A stretch of 16,247 bases of DNA from Bacteroidota bacterium (GCA_022601215.1 JAHZIZ010000430.1:1-16247); one strand, 5' to 3'. Numbered from the stretch's first letter, positions 6,239-15,137 are shown. Notes: generated by a model from the sequence alone, not told the origin. Numbers and translations are program-made.

Positions 6239-6705
6239 TGCGTACCTCTGAACATTTAGCTAAACACTGTAAAGAGGTATTTTTGGGGGGTAATTGGACC
6301 GCTGTAAATCTCAAAGACACCCTAGCCGATGTTTCTTGGCAGGAGGCTACGATCCAGACGAATGGATTTAATAGCATCACGACACTTACTTGGCATATGG
6401 GGTACTATATTAGTCAAGTACTTAAAGTGCTTCAAGGAGGTCCTTTAGAAGGAAGTGATGAACTAAGTTTTAATACGCCTTCAATTAATTCTAGTGAAGA
6501 GTGGGATGAGTTGCTTACTAATTTATGGAAAGAAGTTGAAATCTTTGCATTAGAGGTGTCAAAACGCACAGATGAACAGCTTTTTGAAGATTTTGCAGGT
6601 GGAGGCTATGGTAATCTATACCGACAGTTGGCAGGAATTAATGAACATACACATTATCATTTAGGACAGATCGTATTGATAAAAAGATTACTGCGTTCCG
6701 TTTAA
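6238..6705 (+). CDS. DinB-superfamily protein (DUF1572-like)
   Basis: The 155-residue protein is a predicted four-helix bundle. His53 (TWHMGYY), His137 and His141 (NEHTHYHLGQI) match the three metal-binding histidines of the DinB/YfiT-like fold. Many relatives act as thiol-dependent transferases or are damage-induced proteins of unknown activity; no substrate can be read from this sequence. Its ATG overlaps the TAA of the preceding membrane-protein gene (TAATG at 6236-6240), which makes it the third gene of the sigma operon and so probably under the control of that sigma factor. Confidence 0.85.
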   Translation: MRTSEHLAKHCKEVFLGGNWTAVNLKDTLADVSWQEATIQTNGFNSITTLTWHMGYYISQVLKVLQGGPLEGSDELSFNTPSINSSEEWDELLTNLWKEVEIFALEVSKRTDEQLFEDFAGGGYGNLYRQLAGINEHTHYHLGQIVLIKRLLRSV

Positions 6706-6714
6706 TGCCACAAA

Positions 6715-6742
6715 AAAAGCAACCTGTTTCCAGATTGCTTTT
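6715..6742. terminator. Terminator between the DinB-type gene and secA
   Basis: AAAAGCAA (6715-6722) pairs with TTGCTTTT (6735-6742); inside, CTG pairs with CAG across a TTTC loop, with one C/A mismatch between the two stems. A-runs and T-runs flank it, so it can serve the plus-strand operon (stop 6705) and secA on the minus strand (stop 6765). Confidence 0.75.
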
Positions 6743-6764
6743 ATCTTATTCTTAAGGTAACGGA

Positions 6765-9700
6765 CTATTGTGTTAATACCCATTCACCTTTAGCAATTAA
6801 AGGAATTGCCTGTTTGTATTTTACTTCCTTGGTCTCACCGCTCATAACATGTTTGATTGTAACCTTGTCATTTCTACCAATTTTTGGTTGTTCTCTAACA
6901 ATGGTTTCTACTACCTGCTGTTGTTTTGCTTGCGTATTACCTGCAGCCTGATTTTGAGCTGAGCGTTCATCCAAGTTTGGAATCTCGTCTTTTTGTTCGT
7001 TTAGCTTTTGCTTAGAACGTACTTCTCTTGCTTCTTGAATTTGTTGCTGATTCTCTTGTGGTAATTCTCCTTTAAACAAGAAGGATAACACATCTTTGTT
7101 TACTTTTTGAATCATTGCCTTAAATAATTCAAAAGCTTCAAACTTATAGATTAATAGAGGATCTTTTTGCTCGTGAACGGCTAATTGTACACTCTGCTTT
7201 AATTCATCCATTTTACGCAAATGAGTTTTCCATGCGTCATCGATAATGGCAAGGGTAATGTTCTTTTCGAAGTCAGTTACCAGTTGTTTACCTTCCGACT
7301 CATAAGCCGCTTGTAGATCGGTTGCTACATTCAAAGTTTTTACACCATCTGTAAATGGAACTAAAATTCTTTTAAATTTCTCGCCTTGTGTTTCAAACAC
7401 GTTTTTGATAACCGGGAAGGCCATCGCAGCATTCCGTTCCATCTTATCTTGATAGTGGCTGTATGCTGCTTTGTATATCTTTCCTGCGATATCTTGAACG
7501 CTATCATTCTTCAGTTCACTTTCCGTGATTGGAGAACTCATAGAGAAGTAACGGATCAATTCGAATTCAAAGTTTTTAAAGTCGTCTGCTAACTTATTAG
7601 ACTCTGCAATTACTTCGGCCGTATCAAAAATCATATTGGCAATATCCACACGCAGACGTTCTCCAAACAATGCATTATAGCGTCGTTTGTACACTACCTC
7701 ACGCTGGGCGTTCATCACATCATCATATTCAAGCAATCGCTTTCTAATTCCGAAGTTATTTTCTTCCACCTTCTTTTGAGCGCGCTCAATAGACTTGCTA
7801 ATCATGGAGTGCTGAATCACTTCTCCTTCTTTCAAGCCCATACGGTCCATCATCTTTGCGATACGTTCACTACCAAACAAACGCATTAGGTTGTCTTCTA
7901 GAGATACGTAGAATTGAGAGCTACCTGGATCTCCTTGACGTCCACTACGTCCACGTAGCTGTCTATCAACGCGACGACTGTCATGACGTTCGGTACCTAC
8001 AATGGCTAATCCTCCTGCATCCTTTACAGCATCACTTAACTTAATATCTGTACCACGACCTGCCATGTTGGTTGCAATAGTCACAATACCAGCATCTCCA
8101 GCTTCGGCTACGATATCGGCTTCCTTTTTGTGAAGTTTTGCATTCAATACATTGTGAGGTACGTTGCGAATACTTAACATTCTCGACAGTAATTCACTAA
8201 TCTCTACCGAGGTTGTACCAATTAGTACTGGGCGTCCTGCCCTAGATAGTTCTGTGACCTCTTCAATAACGGCATTGTACTTTTCACGTTTGGTTTTATA
8301 AATTTTATCTTCACGATCAAAACGAGCAATTGGGCGATTTGTAGGAATTTCAACCACATCTAATTGGTAGATTTCCCATAACTCACCTGCTTCCGTAACC
8401 GCAGTTCCCGTCATACCTGAAAGTTTGCGGTACATACGGAAGTAATTTTGAAGTGTAATGGTCGCAAAGGTCTGCGTCATGGCTTCAATCTTTACATTTT
8501 CCTTAGCTTCAATCGCCTGGTGCAATCCGTCACTGTATCGGCGACCATCCATAATACGTCCGGTCTGCTCGTCTACAATCATTACTTTGTTGTCCATAAC
8601 CACGTATTGATCGTCTTTCTCGAAAAGAGAGTACGCTTTCAATAACTGATTCATGGTGTGGATACGCTCGCTTTTCACTCCAAAATCACGAAACATCTCT
8701 TCTTTCAAAGCGGCTTCTTCCTCAGTGCTTAATCCTTTGTCCTCAATTTTGGCTATTTCGGTACCAATGTCTGGCATTACAAAAAATTCTGGGTCGTCTT
8801 CCCCAGATAAATAGTTAACCCCTTTATCGGTAAGTTCTATTTGGTTATTTTTTTCTTCAATTACATAGTACAACTCCGCGTCTACCTTTGGCATCTCACG
8901 GTTGTTGTCTTGCATGTAGAAGTTTTCTGTTTTCTGTAGAATTTGTTTTACTCCTTCTTCAGATAAAAACTTAATCAATGCCTTGTTTTTTGGAATACCT
9001 CGATACACTCTTAAAAGCTGGAATCCACCTTCTTTCTGGTCTCCTTCGGCAATTAATTTTTTAGCATCTGCTAAGACTCCTGTTAGGTATTTTTTCTGAA
9101 CCGAAACGATATCAGCAATTTTTGGTTTTAATTCATTGAATTCATGGCGATCTCCCTGTGGAACTGGACCAGAAATAATTAATGGGGTACGAGCATCATC
9201 AATTAATACACTATCTACCTCATCAACGATTGCGTAGTGGTGAGGACGTTGTACTAAGTCTTTCGTAGCATTAGACATATTATCACGGAGGTAATCGAAA
9301 CCAAATTCATTGTTCGTTCCGTAAGTGATATCTGAGTTATAAGCGTTACGACGCTCTTCGCTATTAGGGCGGTGGTTGTCAATACAATCGACCGTCATTC
9401 CGTGGAATTCAAAAACTGGAGCCATCCAAGCACTATCACGCTTTGCTAAGTAGTCGTTTACTGTTACTAGGTGAACCCCGTTTCCAGCTAATGCATTAAG
9501 ATAAACAGGTAGCGTAGCTACGAGGGTCTTACCCTCACCCGTATGCATCTCAGCAACTTTTCCTTGATGTAAGGCAACTCCACCTATAAGCTGTACGTCA
9601 TAATGGACCATATCCCAAGTCACTTCTTTCCCTGCAGCATCCCAAGAGTTTTTCCAAATGGCTTTATCCCCTTCTAAGGTTACATAATCTTTCTCTCCCG

Positions 9701-10121
9701 AAAGTTCACGATCACGAACGGATGCGTTTACAGTAAGGGTGGTATTTTCTTTAAAGCGTTTTGCCGTTTCTTTCATTACGGCAAAAGCTTCAGGTAGGAT
9801 TTCATCCAACGTTTTCTTTTCTACCTCATAGCGAGCATCTTTTAAAGCGTCGATCTCGTTATAAATATCTTCTTTTTTGTCAATATCTTGTTCGGTATCT
9901 GCGTTCGCCTGAAGGTCGTTTATTTGTTGTTGAATTTCCTTCTGATCCTCTTTTATCTTGGTTCTAAAGGCATCACTTTTTGCTCGGAGTTCATCGATAG
10001 AAAGACTAGCGATACTACTTTCTAATTTTTTAATTTGGTCAACAAACGGCTGAATGTCACCTATGTCTTTTTTGGATTTATCTCCTACAAATACTTTTAA
10101 TACGCTGTCTAAAAGTCCCAT
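6765..10121 (-). CDS. secA: Preprotein translocase ATPase SecA
   Basis: The 1,118-residue protein is the motor of the Sec export pathway; it binds SecYEG and pushes unfolded preproteins across the inner membrane. Walker A is MHTGEGKT (GEGKT at 195-199) and Walker B is VDEVDSVLIDDARTP (DEVD at 300-303). Further landmarks are YGTNNEFGFDYLRDNM, TGRIMDGRRYSDGLHQA, MTGTA, TTSVEISE, IATNMAGRGTDI, and GTERHDSRRVDRQLRGRSGR. It is longer than the 901-residue E. coli protein through an N-terminal coiled segment (about 60-95), an insertion in the first nucleotide-binding domain (about 320-470), and a Q-rich C-terminal linker. It ends VKYKQAIPLIAKGEWVLTQ and lacks the CxCxSGxxxxxCH zinc motif, as is usual for Bacteroidota. 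The start MGLLDSVLKVFVGDK is the standard N-terminus. Confidence 0.98.
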   Translation of the reverse strand: MGLLDSVLKVFVGDKSKKDIGDIQPFVDQIKKLESSIASLSIDELRAKSDAFRTKIKEDQKEIQQQINDLQANADTEQDIDKKEDIYNEIDALKDARYEVEKKTLDEILPEAFAVMKETAKRFKENTTLTVNASVRDRELSGEKDYVTLEGDKAIWKNSWDAAGKEVTWDMVHYDVQLIGGVALHQGKVAEMHTGEGKTLVATLPVYLNALAGNGVHLVTVNDYLAKRDSAWMAPVFEFHGMTVDCIDNHRPNSEERRNAYNSDITYGTNNEFGFDYLRDNMSNATKDLVQRPHHYAIVDEVDSVLIDDARTPLIISGPVPQGDRHEFNELKPKIADIVSVQKKYLTGVLADAKKLIAEGDQKEGGFQLLRVYRGIPKNKALIKFLSEEGVKQILQKTENFYMQDNNREMPKVDAELYYVIEEKNNQIELTDKGVNYLSGEDDPEFFVMPDIGTEIAKIEDKGLSTEEEAALKEEMFRDFGVKSERIHTMNQLLKAYSLFEKDDQYVVMDNKVMIVDEQTGRIMDGRRYSDGLHQAIEAKENVKIEAMTQTFATITLQNYFRMYRKLSGMTGTAVTEAGELWEIYQLDVVEIPTNRPIARFDREDKIYKTKREKYNAVIEEVTELSRAGRPVLIGTTSVEISELLSRMLSIRNVPHNVLNAKLHKKEADIVAEAGDAGIVTIATNMAGRGTDIKLSDAVKDAGGLAIVGTERHDSRRVDRQLRGRSGRQGDPGSSQFYVSLEDNLMRLFGSERIAKMMDRMGLKEGEVIQHSMISKSIERAQKKVEENNFGIRKRLLEYDDVMNAQREVVYKRRYNALFGERLRVDIANMIFDTAEVIAESNKLADDFKNFEFELIRYFSMSSPITESELKNDSVQDIAGKIYKAAYSHYQDKMERNAAMAFPVIKNVFETQGEKFKRILVPFTDGVKTLNVATDLQAAYESEGKQLVTDFEKNITLAIIDDAWKTHLRKMDELKQSVQLAVHEQKDPLLIYKFEAFELFKAMIQKVNKDVLSFLFKGELPQENQQQIQEAREVRSKQKLNEQKDEIPNLDERSAQNQAAGNTQAKQQQVVETIVREQPKIGRNDKVTIKHVMSGETKEVKYKQAIPLIAKGEWVLTQ

Positions 10122-10268
10122 TTCTTAGTCATTTTTTATAATTGAAGTGCTGCTATACAACACCTGTACTGTCGTTTCTTCATTCCTGTTGTAAGCCCCA
10201 CAAAAAAAGGCTAAAAAAACCATATAGACAAGGAGTTTGCTTGTTTTTAACGGCTCATTTACAACCAA

Positions 10269-10298
10269 AAAAAAGTCCCAATTGCTTGAGACTTTTTT
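10269..10298 (-). terminator. Terminator after the DUF2795 gene
   Basis: AAAAAAGTC (10269-10277) pairs with GACTTTTTT (10290-10298); inside, CAA pairs with TTG across TTGC, with one C/A mismatch. Read on the minus strand, it lies about 45 bases after the DUF2795 stop codon and ends in a T-run toward secA. The remaining 10122-10268 stretch is the secA leader, where I see no clear promoter box. Confidence 0.75.
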
Positions 10299-10343
10299 GA
10301 TAATCTTTATAGTGTTTGCACTACTTGTGTAGTACTAATACTG

Positions 10344-10565
10344 TTAATACTCATCTTCATTCCACAGATAGTCGTCATCTGTAGGATAATCTGGCCAAAT
10401 TTCTTCAATAGAATCGTAAGAATCACCTTCATCTTCAATAGCTTGAAGATTCTCTACTACTTCCAGAGGAGCTCCGGTTCTAATAGCGTAATCTATTAAT
10501 TCGTCCTTGGTGGCAGGCCAGGGGGCATCACTTAAGTAAGATGCTAATTCTAATGTCCAATACAT
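10344..10565 (-). CDS. DUF2795 family protein
   Basis: The 73-residue acidic protein begins MYWTLELASYLSDAPWPATK. The segment LASYLSDAPWPATKDELIDY, followed by AIRTGAPLEVVENLQAI, is the DUF2795 pattern (a small helical protein, often near translation or secretion genes in Bacteroidota). The last 25 residues are strongly acidic and aromatic (EEIWPDYPTDDDYLWNEDEY). No enzymatic motif is visible and the function is unknown. It lies between the adenosyltransferase gene and secA on the same strand. It has its own promoter (10591-10620) and terminator (10269-10298), so it is probably transcribed alone. Confidence 0.87.
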   Translation of the reverse strand: MYWTLELASYLSDAPWPATKDELIDYAIRTGAPLEVVENLQAIEDEGDSYDSIEEIWPDYPTDDDYLWNEDEY

Positions 10566-10590
10566 AAGAGAATTAAGTTTTAATTTTTTG

Positions 10591-10620
10591 CAAAAATAAT
10601 TTTTTAACTGAAATAGTCAA
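10591..10620 (-). promoter_or_regulatory. Vegetative (TTG/TAnnTTTG) promoter of the DUF2795 gene
   Basis: On the minus strand TTG (10620-10618), 19 bases, TATTTTTG (10598-10591), followed by CA. Both boxes match the Bacteroidota -33/-7 consensus exactly and the spacing is within the usual range. The -7 box lies 25 bases before the ATG at 10565. Confidence 0.75.
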
Positions 10621-10707
10621 GGAATTTCAGGATTATTTCTACTTTATTTTAAAGAACGTTTGTAACAAATTGATTGTCATTGTGTTGCAATTGAAACAAA
10701 TTTTAGG

Positions 10708-11280
10708 CTATAACTTCTTTGGAACCCATTTTATTTCGTTTGCTTGCAAGTCTTGGGACAATTTCCGTGCCAGTACAAAGAGATAGTCAGAAAGGCGGTT
10801 GAGGTACATTAAAACACGTTCGTCAGTGGGTTCCTGCTCGTGTAACAAAGTAGCGAGGCGCTCCGCACGACGGCATACACAACGCGCTATGTGACAATAT
10901 GACACCGTAGTATGTCCTCCGGGTAAAACAAAATGTGTCATGGGAGGGAGGCTATCATTCATTTTATCCATTTCTGTCTCCAGTAATTGAATGTCCTCCT
11001 CATCCACTTTAGGAATGTTTAGGCGCTCTTTCCCGCTTTTTAACATGGCTTTTTCTGGATCGGTAGCCAAGATGGCTCCTACGGTAAATAGACGGTCCTG
11101 CACGTGAATTAAAATCTCATGGGATCGCGGATCAATTTCTTGGTCTCGTATAAGGCCTATATAGGAGTTTAATTCGTCAACAGTTCCATAACTCTCTATA
11201 CGAATATGGTGTTTTGGTACCCGAGTGCCTCCAAATAAGGCCGTGGTTCCTTTATCTCCTGTCTTGGTGTATATCTTCAT
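10708..11280 (-). CDS. PduO-type ATP:cob(I)alamin adenosyltransferase
   Basis: The 190-residue cytoplasmic enzyme transfers the adenosyl group of ATP to cob(I)alamin or cobinamide to make coenzyme B12 forms. The N-terminal ATP-binding loop is MKIYTKTGDKGTTALFGGTR. It is followed by SYGTVDELNSYIG (30-42), then FVLPGGHTTVSYCHIARC (about 117-134), RRAER (137-141) and NRLSDYLFVLARK (161-173). All are hallmarks of the PduO/EutT-like five-helix family. Length matches the family. The start MKIYTKTGD is the standard N-terminus. No other cobalamin gene and no cobalamin riboswitch is visible nearby, which suggests salvage rather than a biosynthesis cluster. Confidence 0.95.
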   Translation of the reverse strand: MKIYTKTGDKGTTALFGGTRVPKHHIRIESYGTVDELNSYIGLIRDQEIDPRSHEILIHVQDRLFTVGAILATDPEKAMLKSGKERLNIPKVDEEDIQLLETEMDKMNDSLPPMTHFVLPGGHTTVSYCHIARCVCRRAERLATLLHEQEPTDERVLMYLNRLSDYLFVLARKLSQDLQANEIKWVPKKL

Positions 11281-11388
11281 CTTCTAATTTTGATGTTTTA
11301 TCTGAATCGCTCCATCGTTTTTTAAATGTTGCATTGTTAATCAAAACAAAGCAAAGCCCCAACAATATAGCAGTGAGCAATCAACCGT

Positions 11389-11556
11389 TCAATCTTGGTC
11401 TTTTTGTCGGCGCTCCTGATAATTTCTTCCGAAGCTACGACGGCGGCGATCTCGATTACGGTTGGAATTTCGTTTATTCCAAAAAAATAGAATAATAGCC
11501 AATACCATTAAGGCGACTATAACAAAAAAAGGGTTGGAAAGTAATTTGTCTAACAT
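11389..11556 (-). CDS. 55-residue single-TM protein with arginine-rich tail
   Basis: This short reading frame begins ATG-TTA-GAC-AAA and encodes MLDKLLSNPFFVIVALMVLA and then IILFFWNKRNSNRNR. It continues with a basic tail containing DRRRRSFGRN and QERRQKDQD before TGA. Residues 10-26 form a clear transmembrane helix, and the tail is rich in Arg, Gln and Asn. It sits alone between the LolD-like gene and the adenosyltransferase gene on the same strand. Support comes from the ATG start, the coherent TM-plus-basic-tail design and an otherwise empty 388-base gap. I see no known family. The rest of the gap (11281-11388 and 11557-11668) holds only presumed leader sequence. Confidence 0.62.
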   Translation of the reverse strand: MLDKLLSNPFFVIVALMVLAIILFFWNKRNSNRNRDRRRRSFGRNYQERRQKDQD

Positions 11557-11668
11557 CTTACGAAGATACTGAGAAGTGATGAAATTATAAAGTTAGAAGT
11601 TCAAGTAAGACCTATTTACTTTATTCTTTTATCCCAAAACAGATTATGAATATTCAAATATGCTACGA

Positions 11669-12355
11669 TTAGCGCTTTCTCACGTCGCTCTCTACCATGC
11701 CGTCTTTTAATCTAATAACTCTATGAGCATGTTCTGCGATGTCTTCTTCGTGAGTCACTAAAATTACCGTGTTTCCTGCAGCATGGATATCATCAAAAAG
11801 TTTCATTATTTCTACAGAAGTCTTAGAGTCTAGGTTTCCTGTAGGCTCATCAGCAAGAATAATTGAAGGCTTGTTTACCAAGGCCCGACCTACCGCTACA
11901 CGTTGACGTTGTCCTCCAGATAATTGATTTGGTTTGTGATCCATCCGATCAGCCAATCCCACATCAGTTAATACCTCTTCCGCACGTTTGTTTCTCATAC
12001 TTTTAGAAGCACCTGCATAAATCATAGGCAAAGCGACATTTTCTAACGCGGTTGTCCTAGGTAATAAATTAAAGGTTTGGAATACAAAGCCTATTTCGGT
12101 ATTTCTAATTTCCGCCAATTGGTCGTCAGACATGCTACTCACATCTTTTCCGTTAAGCATATAGCTACCAGCTGTCGGTGTGTCTAGACAGCCTAAAAGA
12201 TTCATTAATGTGGATTTTCCAGAACCCGAGGGTCCCATCAGAGCTACGTATTCACCTTTCTCAATATCGAGGTCTATACCCTTTAATACGTGAACAACTT
12301 CTTGTCCCAAAGGGAAATCTCTAATGATGTCTCTAATTTTTATAACCAAACTCAT
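11669..12355 (-). CDS. ABC transporter ATP-binding protein, LolD/MacB type
   Basis: The 228-residue ATPase has Walker A GPSGSGKS (41-48), Q-loop [10 protein letters not shown] (Gln93), signature [15 protein letters not shown] (from 145), Walker [13 protein letters not shown] (165-176) and switch His in VTHEED (202). [19 protein letters not shown] and [18 protein letters not shown] are typical of the LolD/MacB/FtsE-like group. These ATPases drive lipoprotein release or macrolide/peptide export with an FtsX-fold permease. No permease gene is adjacent, so the partner must be encoded elsewhere. It lies 58 bases after the methyltransferase gene. A weak ECF-like promoter is seen between them. Confidence 0.93.
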   Translation of the reverse strand: MSLVIKIRDIIRDFPLGQEVVHVLKGIDLDIEKGEYVALMGPSGSGKSTLMNLLGCLDTPTAGSYMLNGKDVSSMSDDQLAEIRNTEIGFVFQTFNLLPRTTALENVALPMIYAGASKSMRNKRAEEVLTDVGLADRMDHKPNQLSGGQRQRVAVGRALVNKPSIILADEPTGNLDSKTSVEIMKLFDDIHAAGNTVILVTHEEDIAEHAHRVIRLKDGMVESDVRKR

Positions 12356-12413
12356 GGGCGATTCAATTTTTAGATAGATTGACTATGCATGTGACGTAAA
12401 GATACTATAGTTG

Positions 12414-13187
12414 TTACAAACGAATAAAGAAATGTTGCTTTTGCTGTTCTTTTCTAAAAAAAACTAAGCCCCATTGATAAGTGTCAATACTTGCTGTTAC
12501 TCGCTTGTGGTCTTTAATTCGGTTCCATGCTTCGGTCATTTGTGGACTCCAATATATGTCATCAAAAATTAGTACAGAATCATTCTGAACTTGAGGTAAC
12601 AAACTTTCAAAATAACTCAAGGTTCGTTCCTGATTATGATTTCCATCGATATAAACTAAATTGCAACCTAATTCTCGGCTATTTCCAAAAAAATCTTCAA
12701 ACGTCTCATTGTGTAGTTCAATATTGGAAATAGAAAACTCCTCAAACCCATCTTGAGCCTTATTGGCCGTATTTGTACAGCCTTCAACTGTTGTTATCGT
12801 AATTTTAGGATTACCTAATGCCATAGCAACCGTCCCCAGTCCCAAAGAGGTTCCTAATTCGAGAGCGGATTTTGGTTGAAGGTAGACCACGAGCCTGTAG
12901 AGTAAGCGTTGCCTTTTTTTCGACATACCTGCGTTTTTGGCAATGGCAGCTACATTACGTTTATTAGAGGTAAACACACGCGATCCTGCACCAAAATCGG
13001 TTACCACAATGTTGCTCATATCTTTAAGTAGGTGTTTTCTGTGCTTGGCCAAGGTTTCGTAAGCCAAATATTTTTTTTTATTGTAAAAACATTGGGTAAC
13101 CAAGTCATAGATAAATGGAGAATGAACGCCATGTTGATTGGTCGCTTTTCTTAGATATTTCACATATGATTTTATCTGGTAATACAT
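12414..13187 (-). CDS. SAM-dependent methyltransferase (class I, O-methyltransferase-like)
   Basis: The 257-residue protein has an N-terminal segment with NQHGVHSPFIYDLV (17-30), which is conserved in Bacteroidota members. The Rossmann methyltransferase core follows: motif I ALELGTSLGLGTVAMAL (108-124), motif II TTVEGC (132-137), YIDGNHN (179-185) and FDDIYWS (208-214), as in caffeoyl-CoA-O-methyltransferase-like proteins. The DGNH and FDD residues are likely metal or substrate contacts. The substrate is unknown. It begins five bases after the stop of the ABC-F gene, so the two are co-transcribed. Confidence 0.85.
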   Translation of the reverse strand: MYYQIKSYVKYLRKATNQHGVHSPFIYDLVTQCFYNKKKYLAYETLAKHRKHLLKDMSNIVVTDFGAGSRVFTSNKRNVAAIAKNAGMSKKRQRLLYRLVVYLQPKSALELGTSLGLGTVAMALGNPKITITTVEGCTNTANKAQDGFEEFSISNIELHNETFEDFFGNSRELGCNLVYIDGNHNQERTLSYFESLLPQVQNDSVLIFDDIYWSPQMTEAWNRIKDHKRVTASIDTYQWGLVFFRKEQQKQHFFIRL

Positions 13188-13192
13188 ACAGA

Positions 13193-15061
13193 CTATCCTT
13201 CTAGTTTTGCCGATAACTCAAACCAACGTTCTTCTTTTTCATCTAATTGGGTGATCATTTCTTGCAAAACGAGAGATTGTTTATTGATTTCCTCAGTATC
13301 CCATCCTTCTGTAGCAAATTTTTCTTGCAAAGCACTTCGTTCACGTTCTAGCTTGGCAATGTCTCGTTCCAGTTTTTGGAACTCCTTTTGCTCGTTATAG
13401 CTCAACTTGGTTTTGTTGCTGTTCTCCTTCCAGTTTCCTTTTGGAGCAGTCTCAGTTTCAGCCACTGTTTTTTCTTTTGGAGTGCTATCGTCATAGGCTC
13501 TAAAATCGGTATAATTTCCAGGAAAGTCATTAATTACTCCACCGCCTCTAAAGACAAATAAATGGTCCACAATCTTATCCATAAAGTAGCGGTCGTGCGA
13601 TACTACAAGAAGACAACCCGGGAAATCTAATAAAAAGCTTTCCAGTACATTGAGCGTAACGATATCCAGATCATTAGTAGGTTCATCGAGAATTAAAAAA
13701 TTGGGATTCTGTATAAGCACAGTGCATAGGTAGAGTCGTTTTCGTTCTCCTCCGCTTAGTTTATCCACAAAGTCATATTGTTTTTTTCTATCAAAAAGGA
13801 AGCGTTCTAGTAGTTGTTGTGCTGAAATTTGACGCCCTTTTTTTAAAGGAATGTAATCTCCAAATTCACGGATTACATCAATTACCTTTTGACCTTCTTT
13901 TATGGTAATACCTCTTTGCGTATAGTACCCAAATTTTACAGTGTCTCCAATGACCACTTTTCCACTATCGGGTACTAATCCTCCAGTAAGGATATTTAGA
14001 AACGTAGATTTTCCAGTTCCATTTTTACCTATAATACCAATGCGTTCTCCTCTTAAGAAGTTGTAGGTAAACTTCTGAAAGAGCTCTTTCTCGTCATATG
14101 ATTTTGAAATCCCGTGAAGTTCCACCACTTTGGTTCCAAGACGCTCCATGTTAAGCTCAAGTTGTACTTCGTGATCATTTCTACGTTGATGGGCCCTCGA
14201 CTTTATTTCATGAAAGTCATCAATCCTAGACTTGCTTTTTGTGGTTCTAGCCTTGGGTTGACGGCGCATCCAGTCCAATTCTTTTTTGTAGAGTTGTTTG
14301 GCTTTTGCAGTTTCTGTTTCAAAATTTTCAATACGGGCGTCTCTTTTTTCAAGATAGTAGCTGTAATTGCCTTTGTAACTATACAAATTGCCAGCATCAA
14401 GCTCTACAATTTCGTTGCAGACGCGTTCTAAAAAATAGCGATCATGAGTCACCATAAAGAGTGTGATGCTTTCTTTAGCAAAAAAAGCTTCTAACCATTC
14501 TATCATTTCTAGGTCTAAATGGTTGGTAGGCTCATCCATAATGAGTAAGTCGGGCTGTGCTAATAACGCATTTGCAAGTGCTAATCGCTTTTTTTGCCCT
14601 CCGCTAAGACTGGCAACCTTTTGAGATAGGTTATCGAGTTTTAGTTTGAATAGGATTTGTTTGTAGGTGGTTTCAAAATCCCAGGCGTTGTTGGCATCCA
14701 TGGCATCGAAGGCTTTTTGATAAGAGTCAGTTTCTTCGGGATGTAATAGTGCCTTTTCGTAGGCTTCAATAACTTTTAGGACGGGGGTAGAAGATGAGAA
14801 AATGGTTTCTTCTACCGTTAGTTCCGCCTTGAGATTAGGCTCTTGAGATAGAAAGGCAACATTTAAATTCTTTCTGAAGGTAACTATTCCAGAATCTGGT
14901 GTATCCTTTCCAGACAAAATATTAAGAAGCGAAGTTTTTCCAGTTCCGTTTTTCGCAACGAAACCAATCTTTTGTCCCTGATTAATTCCGAAGGAAATAT
15001 TTTCAAATAAAACCCGCTCACCGTAGGATTTTGCTATGTTTTCTACCGATAGGTAATTCAT
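13193..15061 (-). CDS. uup: Uup-like ABC-F ATPase
   Basis: The 622-residue soluble protein contains two ABC domains. The first has Walker A AKNGTGKT (36-43), LSGGQ (152-156) and DEPTNHLD (176-183). The second has GKNGTGKS (345-352), LSGGERKRLYL and LDEPTNDLD. They are joined by a basic helical linker (about 235-305, WMRRQPKARTTKSKSRIDDF). The C-terminal helical domain (KTKLSYNEQKEFQKLERDIA onward) is a coiled coil as in Uup. ABC-F proteins act on the ribosome or on branched DNA and have no membrane domain. The start is set at MNYLSVENIAKSYGE. An ATG at 15106 would add MLDAQNPFILQEIAH, which is atypical and is more likely leader. It is divergent from the polysaccharide export gene. Confidence 0.9.
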   Translation of the reverse strand: MNYLSVENIAKSYGERVLFENISFGINQGQKIGFVAKNGTGKTSLLNILSGKDTPDSGIVTFRKNLNVAFLSQEPNLKAELTVEETIFSSSTPVLKVIEAYEKALLHPEETDSYQKAFDAMDANNAWDFETTYKQILFKLKLDNLSQKVASLSGGQKKRLALANALLAQPDLLIMDEPTNHLDLEMIEWLEAFFAKESITLFMVTHDRYFLERVCNEIVELDAGNLYSYKGNYSYYLEKRDARIENFETETAKAKQLYKKELDWMRRQPKARTTKSKSRIDDFHEIKSRAHQRRNDHEVQLELNMERLGTKVVELHGISKSYDEKELFQKFTYNFLRGERIGIIGKNGTGKSTFLNILTGGLVPDSGKVVIGDTVKFGYYTQRGITIKEGQKVIDVIREFGDYIPLKKGRQISAQQLLERFLFDRKKQYDFVDKLSGGERKRLYLCTVLIQNPNFLILDEPTNDLDIVTLNVLESFLLDFPGCLLVVSHDRYFMDKIVDHLFVFRGGGVINDFPGNYTDFRAYDDSTPKEKTVAETETAPKGNWKENSNKTKLSYNEQKEFQKLERDIAKLERERSALQEKFATEGWDTEEINKQSLVLQEMITQLDEKEERWFELSAKLEG

Positions 15062-15137
15062 GTGTGCAATTTCCTGCAAAATAAAGGGATTTTGGGCATC
15101 CAGCATAAAAAAGGTTTCATTATTAGTTAGCTTCCTT

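Noticed and set aside
11285..11340. Minus-strand 16-codon frame MQHLKNDGAIQIKHQN just before the adenosyltransferase
   Set aside because: It is too short to judge, has no attenuator structure next to it and no codon pattern hinting at a leader peptide.
11281..11388. Possible cobalamin riboswitch before the adenosyltransferase gene
   Set aside because: The leader is only about 108 bases and shows no B12-box-like sequence or long conserved structure; B12 riboswitches are longer.
11214..11495. Plus-strand open frame of 93 codons
   Set aside because: It is antisense to the adenosyltransferase start and to the 55-residue membrane protein. The minus-strand reading gives a coherent TM-plus-basic-tail protein, while this frame gives no recognisable pattern.
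11557..11668. Terminator for the LolD/MacB-type gene
   Set aside because: Only weak A/T palindromes such as GAATATTC are present, with no GC stem or T-run.
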